This document shows, in pieces, positions 59,010-64,000 of a DNA stretch of 64,000 bases. Origin of the DNA: Clarireedia homoeocarpa. Taxonomy: Eukaryota > Ascomycota > Leotiomycetes > Helotiales > Rutstroemiaceae. How positions within the stretch are numbered: the stretch's first letter is position 1; every line of letters starts with the position of its first letter. The stretch spans positions 1 through 64,000 of the forward strand of contig LNKV01000027.1 in the NCBI GenBank assembly GCA_001465935.1, in the 5' to 3' direction. The position numbers and the translations under genes are program-made. The notes beneath the pieces were generated by a model that made no database searches, was not told the origin of the DNA, and saw only the letters and a list, made by a program, of their open reading frames with translations.

Positions 59010-60741
59010 ATGGGTGATACGACGGTCCGCAGTGACGGACCGTTCATAGGGTCCATCGATCAAGGCACAACCAGCACGAGGTTCTTGATCTTCAATAAAG
59101 ATGGTGAACCTGTTGCTTCACATCAAGTCGAATTTTCTCAGATCTATCCTCAATCGGGGTTTGTCCCCTTCCTCTCGTTGGGATCAATGTACTGACCAAA
59201 ACTAGGTGGCATGAGCATGACCCACTCGAGATCATTCAATCGATAGAGACATGTATTGATGGTGCCGTGAAACAATTCGAAGAGCAGGGTCATTCTGCTA
59301 GAAATATCAAGGCCGTTGGTCTCACAAACCAAAGAGAGACAACAGTAGTCTGGGACCACGAGACTGGCGAGCCGTTGGCAAATGCCATTGTTTGGACCGA
59401 TGCCAGAACACAATCGTTGGTGAGAAGGCTGAAAGCTAGGCTAGGCTCTGGCGAGCTCCAAGAGCTTTGTGGTCTTCCACTATCAACATACCCTGCCGTC
59501 GGGAAGCTCTTATGGTTGATCGAAAACAATGGTAAGACCGCCGATGCGTACGCTCGAGGACAGCTGGCATTCGGAACCATAGATGCTTGGGTGATCTATA
59601 AGCTCAATGGCGGTCCAAAGAAGAATGTCTTTGTCACTGATCCAACCAATGCATCTCGTACCATGCTGATGAACTTACATACTTTGAAGTATGATGAGTC
59701 TTTGCTGGACTTCTTCAGGTTTGACATGGATAAGCTTCAGTAAGATCTCTTCGCTACTAGAGTATACCAACGCTAACCTTCATAGTCTACCAAGAATTGT
59801 TCGGTCTTCTGATCGCGAAGCTTTCGGTACACTGACCACAGGGGTTCTTAAAGGAGTGCCTATCACTGGGGTACTAGGTGACCAATCAGCTGCTTTAGTC
59901 GGCCAGAAAGGGTTCACTCCTGGTAGAGCCAAGAACACCTATGGAACAGGTTGCTTTCTGCTCTATCACGTCGGTGACAAGCCGGTCATTTCTAAACATG
60001 GACTCCTAAGCACCATCGCCTATGACTTCGATGGCCACCCACAGTATGCATTGGAAGGAAGCATCGCAGTTGCAGGCTCGAGCATCAAATTCCTCCAAAA
60101 CAATCTGGGATTCATTGACTCTTCGTCCGAGGTCAGCCAACTTGCTGAGACTGTCGAAGATAATGGAGGCTGCGTGTTCGTGACGGCATTTAGTGGCCTT
60201 TTCGCTCCGTATTGGATCGATGATGCCCGAGGTACCCTCTGTAAGACCAGCCCACCCAAGCTGGAACACCTTGCTGACCAAAATTTAGTCGGTATCACCG
60301 CGTACACGCAAAAAGGACATATCGCACGCGCTACCTTGGAAGCCACTTGTTTCCAAACAAAAGCTATCTTGGACGCGATGGAGAAGGACAGTGGGAAGAA
60401 ACTTGCCGAACTCGCCGTTGACGGTGGGATGTGTAATTCTGATTTGTGCATGCAGGTGAGTTGAACTAACGATTCTTGATCGAATATTCACTGACACGCG
60501 TCAGACTCAAGCAGATCTCATTTCAATTCCAGTTGAACGACCAAGAATGCTAGAAACCACAGCCTTGGGTGCTGCCATTGCTGCTGGTTTCGCCATCGGG
60601 ATTTGGGAAACATTCGAAGAGCTGAAGAACATCAACGCAGCCGACGTTACGACATTTAAACCACAGATAGCTAAAGAAGAAAGCGAGGAGAAGTTTTCTA
60701 AGTGGACTAAGGCAGTAGAGATGTGCAAGGGCTGGTTGTAA
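59010..60741 (+). CDS. GUT1: Glycerol kinase
   Basis: Exons 59010-59158, 59206-59739, 59786-60455 and 60505-60741 give 529 aa, phases exact. FGGY-family signatures: GSIDQGTTSTRF (residues ~14-25) in the N-terminal ATPase lobe, NQRETTVVWD, GDQSAALVGQ, KNTYGTGCF and FSGLFAPYWIDDARGT in the second lobe, with DGGMCNSDLCMQ near the end. These fix it as glycerol kinase (ATP plus glycerol to glycerol-3-phosphate), the entry of glycerol into glycolysis or lipid synthesis, rather than another sugar kinase of the family. It pairs with the aquaglyceroporin upstream. Confidence 0.95.
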
Positions 60742-61335
60742 TAAGCTATTGACTATCGAAAGTGGGTCAATGGCGCACTTCGTAGATGAAGATGGAAAGA
60801 TGTGAGTGAAATGGGTGGTTGCGCTCCATCTCGTGTTTGTTTATTGCTCTGCGTTCTTACGATTTTCCTCCAATTGAATCACGCCACAACTACAGCTCTT
60901 GCCTACACCAGCTTGGTGCATGAGCATTCTGCAATTTGCACGTGAGATTGTCATGTGATATCTTGATGATCCCTTTAAAATGTTGTGTTCGGGGTAAGAT
61001 ACTCATTAGGCCCGATGGCGGGAGTGGAGTGATAGAGCGTGCATTAAGAATGGGCAGAACCTATGGAGTAGGTTGAGCTCCTGGTTGGCGACGATGCAGT
61101 AGACTGATACGGTTCGGATGAGAAATTTGGAGGCCGTAAAGTGAAGACGAAAGAATTTTGCAAGTCAGCACAGACTTTTGCAGCAAGCTATTTCATATAG
61201 ATTTTCCTATCAGATCGTATGATAGAAAAATGCACATAAACGGTCTAATTCTCCAACTCAGTATTAGTAAGTTTTAGATTGTTCGAGTAGAAGATAAACC
61301 GCCTTCCCACTTCTCAAGTAGTGATATTAACAGCT
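60742..61335. other. Convergent 3' intergenic region
   Basis: 3' flanks of glycerol kinase (plus) and the small secreted protein gene (minus). Nothing else seen. Confidence 0.5.
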
Positions 61336-61919
61336 TTATGCAGCAAGAAGTTGGAAGTCCACATTTCCAGCATTCACATTTGCTCCTCCAATGCAAGTGC
61401 TTGTAAATGGACTATCGCCACAAACCGCTCTTGCAGCTCTCATACAGCCTTCCCATCTTCCCTTCGTAATGTCGATAGTTTGACCCGCAGTTGCAGCGTT
61501 GAGTTTCAGCAAAGCTGTGCCTGATTTACCCGTGGTTGATTCGGGTTCTCCACCACACTGCAACATCAGATTGTTAGTGACAGTGACCTCAAGACACGGG
61601 ATGAAGGATGGATTCGGCATTCTTTTCAGCGTCGTAGAAAGAGTTGTATCATAAAATAACTCACTTGCTGAATGGTGCCTGCTATGCCCCCACAGATTCC
61701 AAGTATTGCGACATTAATATCATGAGACACGAGAGTGCTATTATATATTAGAAAATGTTGTTTGGTAGTCCAAGAACGCGGTACATACGTTGAAGGATCG
61801 TCACATGTTGTCCCGGTTACCGCATTCGGGTTAACCGTTGTTGAGGCTGGAGCTGCATGGACAGAATCGACAGATACGGCTGCCAGGGTCAGTATTGCAG
61901 TGAAGAGTGCGGAATGCAT
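61336..61919 (-). CDS. Small secreted cysteine-containing protein
   Basis: Exons 61919-61789, 61737-61665 and 61557-61336 give 141 aa, phases exact. An N-terminal signal peptide (about MHSALFTAILTLAAVSV to AHA/APA around residue 22) precedes a mature part with six cysteines (GTTCDD, GICGG, QCGGE, GCMRA, AVCGD, STCIGG). Sequence between them is Gly/Ala/Thr-rich. I do not recognise the family. Size, secretion and cysteine content match candidate effectors or cell-wall-associated proteins of filamentous fungi, but also ordinary secreted proteins. No GPI-like tail is seen. Confidence 0.75.
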
Positions 61920-63616
61920 TATATTGATCGTTTAATTGTCTAAAATGGTTTTGTACAGTAAAATAATCGAATAAAGAATGTGTATTAAAAGAGTGACGAT
62001 CCAGTCGCAAAGAGAAAACAGGAGTGGGAATACCTCAAAGAAACTCAGTCTTAAGAAAAGCAAGTACAGAACATGATCATTCCGGGCCAGAGACTTGTTT
62101 TATGTAATCTCATCAAGGCTGGGATAAAAAACTTCGCTGTGATATTTTGATACATGCCAACAACTATGAGGCAATATTTACAACCTTGGCAATTGTATTG
62201 TGAAATGATGAAGGAGACAGCCAACAGGATAACGGGGCATCTCTAATGTTTGACATTAGTTTGGACGGCATTTCCTTACCCTAGCTCATACAATCAGGAA
62301 TACTATACACTGATGAGGATGATGAGACATCCCTTCATGGTCCTTGAAGGGTGCTAGATGCAGATCATGCAGGTACGGATGGCATGGAAAAGAGGAAAAG
62401 GTAAAATCTTGCGAAGGAGGTTATGATGATGGTCGCTGGACCGGTCATGTTTCTGTATTGACGCTATCATCCGATGTCACCCTTCCATCTGATTGCTCGT
62501 CGCCATAAGGAGATGAGTCTTGTAGAAGGCTGTCATCTCGTCTCGTGTTGCCGCCAACGTAGGATTTGAGACATGACTTCTGCAGGGTTTCGGCCCGCGA
62601 TAAGATGGAAAACCCCTGTCCTCTGGTATTTATTCCCTGTACGATAAACCCTACCCGCATGGGGAGCACGCAAACGCGCCGTTTGCCCCAGCGCTTCGAT
62701 AGTCAATCAACCTTTATTGCGGTATATTAATGATGAAGATCGCGACGACCGAATGCAGATTAATCGCACGACGTCCGGTTAATTCCTAAATTCCTCTATT
62801 CTTGCTTGGTGAAGAAGAAAGGAAGAAAAGGGGGAAAACGAACTGTTGTTGCGTTGTGAGGAGAGGAATTCGTGTGGGATAGATAGTTGGGCAATGATGT
62901 TTGGGGCTTATCAGGCTAAACCTATTTAGGTGCACCACCACCTAACCGAGGCCATTTCTTGTATCATATATTGATGCTTCGCGACAACTCAAGTATCATG
63001 TTGTAAGTTCATCCCATTGAAGCCATGATGATGACCCCTCGTCATCAAGCTTTGTATCTTATGACTTCAGAGATGGGATCGAATGCCACCTGAATTCCAC
63101 GGCTTTTCCGTAGCTGCGCCCCAGCTCGGGTAGTACGGCCTGCAGTGCTTGTTCGAACCCCAGCGCGAAACCGTGCGACATGTTCTATTCCATCTCCTTC
63201 GAAACTCCGAACCATAGAGCTTAAGGGCGAATCAAGTGATGGCTGATACATGAACCATCGAAGGGGTCGTCGAATGGGACCACTGCATATGTAAGGTTAG
63301 GACTCAGCCTACCTCTGTTGTCGGTTCCCGGCACAGACATTGCGATGCAAAGGCAAAAAAAAAAACATATATAGATACGAGGCCCTACATGTTGAGCATA
63401 TCCTCTTCTTCTCTCATCGATGTTCAATCGTTGGTGTTCTTGAGCGTACATTCTTTTGCTCGCGCATTCATTCTTTTTATATTAATCCATTCTTTACCGC
63501 TTTGATAGCATTCTTCTTTCTGTTCAATAAACTCTATACGACTGCGTCGATTTTGATATATACTTTAAATCCTTCTTTACGAACTTGATACTTTTACATC
63601 ATTCCAAATTTACAAA
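61920..63616. other. Intergenic between two secreted-protein genes
   Basis: 1.7 kb of divergent upstream sequence. No gene or RNA supported; a TTCGAACCCC motif near 63,151 lacks a cloverleaf. Confidence 0.45.
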
Positions 63617-64000
63617 ATGTTGTTCCAACCTCTCACCCTCACCCTCCTCGCCTCGGCGGGCATTGTGAAGGCTGCCAATATCCGCAGACATATTGAACTC
63701 CACGAACGCGCCACCGCGACAACGAACTCTGGCTCATCCCTTACACTGAATCAAAATGCCATCGCAAGTGGCTCTTTCAATGATGGACTGTCTGAGATCG
63801 GAAGTGAGGCATTCGAAGCTCGTTCAGCCACCTCGCAAAACAATTTTATGAACTTCTGCGCAGGTCAAACTTTGACGAACGGTTTGCAGATCACCACTGG
63901 CTCATGCAATGGAATCCGTAAGTACATATCCGACACAGTCAAATAAGTTTTAACATCCAAATAGCTATGGGACAGCTACCCGCTAAAAATAAGATGATGT
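63617..64000 (+). CDS. Secreted protein, cut by right edge
   Basis: Exon 1 63617-63917, intron 63918-63964, exon 2 from 63965 and open to the edge. Signal peptide MLFQPLTLTLLASAGIVKA, then a Ser/Asn-rich segment and a domain with FMNFCAGQTLTNGLQ, TGSCNGI and, after the intron, PMGQLPAKNKMM. This matches a family of fungal secreted proteins that databases often mislabel as ribosomal protein S17; their function is not established, though some are abundant in host-associated or sporulating stages. The two cysteines of the exon 1 domain are intact. The C-terminal half lies outside the window. Confidence 0.82.

Noticed and set aside
63110..63190. TTCGAACCCC motif as a possible second tRNA
   Set aside because: No T-stem, acceptor or anticodon arm pairing could be drawn on either strand.

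Overview
This window looks like nuclear chromosomal DNA of a filamentous ascomycete (Pezizomycotina). Genes are split by short GT-AG introns, mostly 45-100 bp with CTAAC-like branch points, and protein families restricted to such fungi are present: a HET domain protein, a NACHT-ankyrin protein, a DUF7580-type protein, an AcuF-type zinc-finger protein, a 2EXR relic and Zn2Cys6 regulators. A class such as Leotiomycetes is possible, but I cannot prove it from sequence alone. No prokaryotic, plasmid or intact transposon feature is visible. Exon models were built by hand from splice signals, reading phase and family consensus; most close exactly to a multiple of three.

Layout. 1-4.9 kb: a divergent pair, an AcuF-like zinc-finger protein (minus, running off the left edge) and a DUF7580-type protein (plus). 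6.4-8.7 kb: a regulator-like protein with an incomplete zinc cluster. 9.94-10.03 kb: an intron-containing tRNA-Asp. 11.3-12.2 kb: an unknown charged protein. 13.1-19.6 kb: a five-exon NACHT-ankyrin NLR of about 2,033 aa. 20.5-23.0 kb: a seven-helix opsin-related protein lacking the retinal lysine, divergent from a short-chain dehydrogenase. 24.7-26.3 kb: a sugar-transporter-like MFS permease. 26.8-29.1 kb: an eight-exon F-box protein.

29.1-37.5 kb is a gene desert of more than 8 kb. It is followed by the most striking object in the window: about 3.0 kb (37,491-40,515) without a single ATG on the plus strand, ending exactly at the start codon of a Zn2Cys6 transcription factor (40.5-41.7 kb). 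The opposite-strand trinucleotide CAT occurs there about 60 times. This is best read as a giant 5' leader from which upstream start codons have been purged.

43.2-64 kb: a SAM methyltransferase, the deubiquitinase UBP6 and, divergent from it, the Arp2/3 subunit ARPC4, a HET protein, a decayed 2EXR gene, a FabG-like reductase convergent with an FAD amine oxidase, and an aquaglyceroporin with a glycerol kinase facing away from it (a plausible glycerol uptake and phosphorylation pair). Two small secreted proteins close the window, the last cut by the right edge.

Functional themes: fungal self/non-self recognition and cell-death type proteins (NLR, HET, DUF7580), glycerol metabolism, and regulation by unusually long leader RNA.
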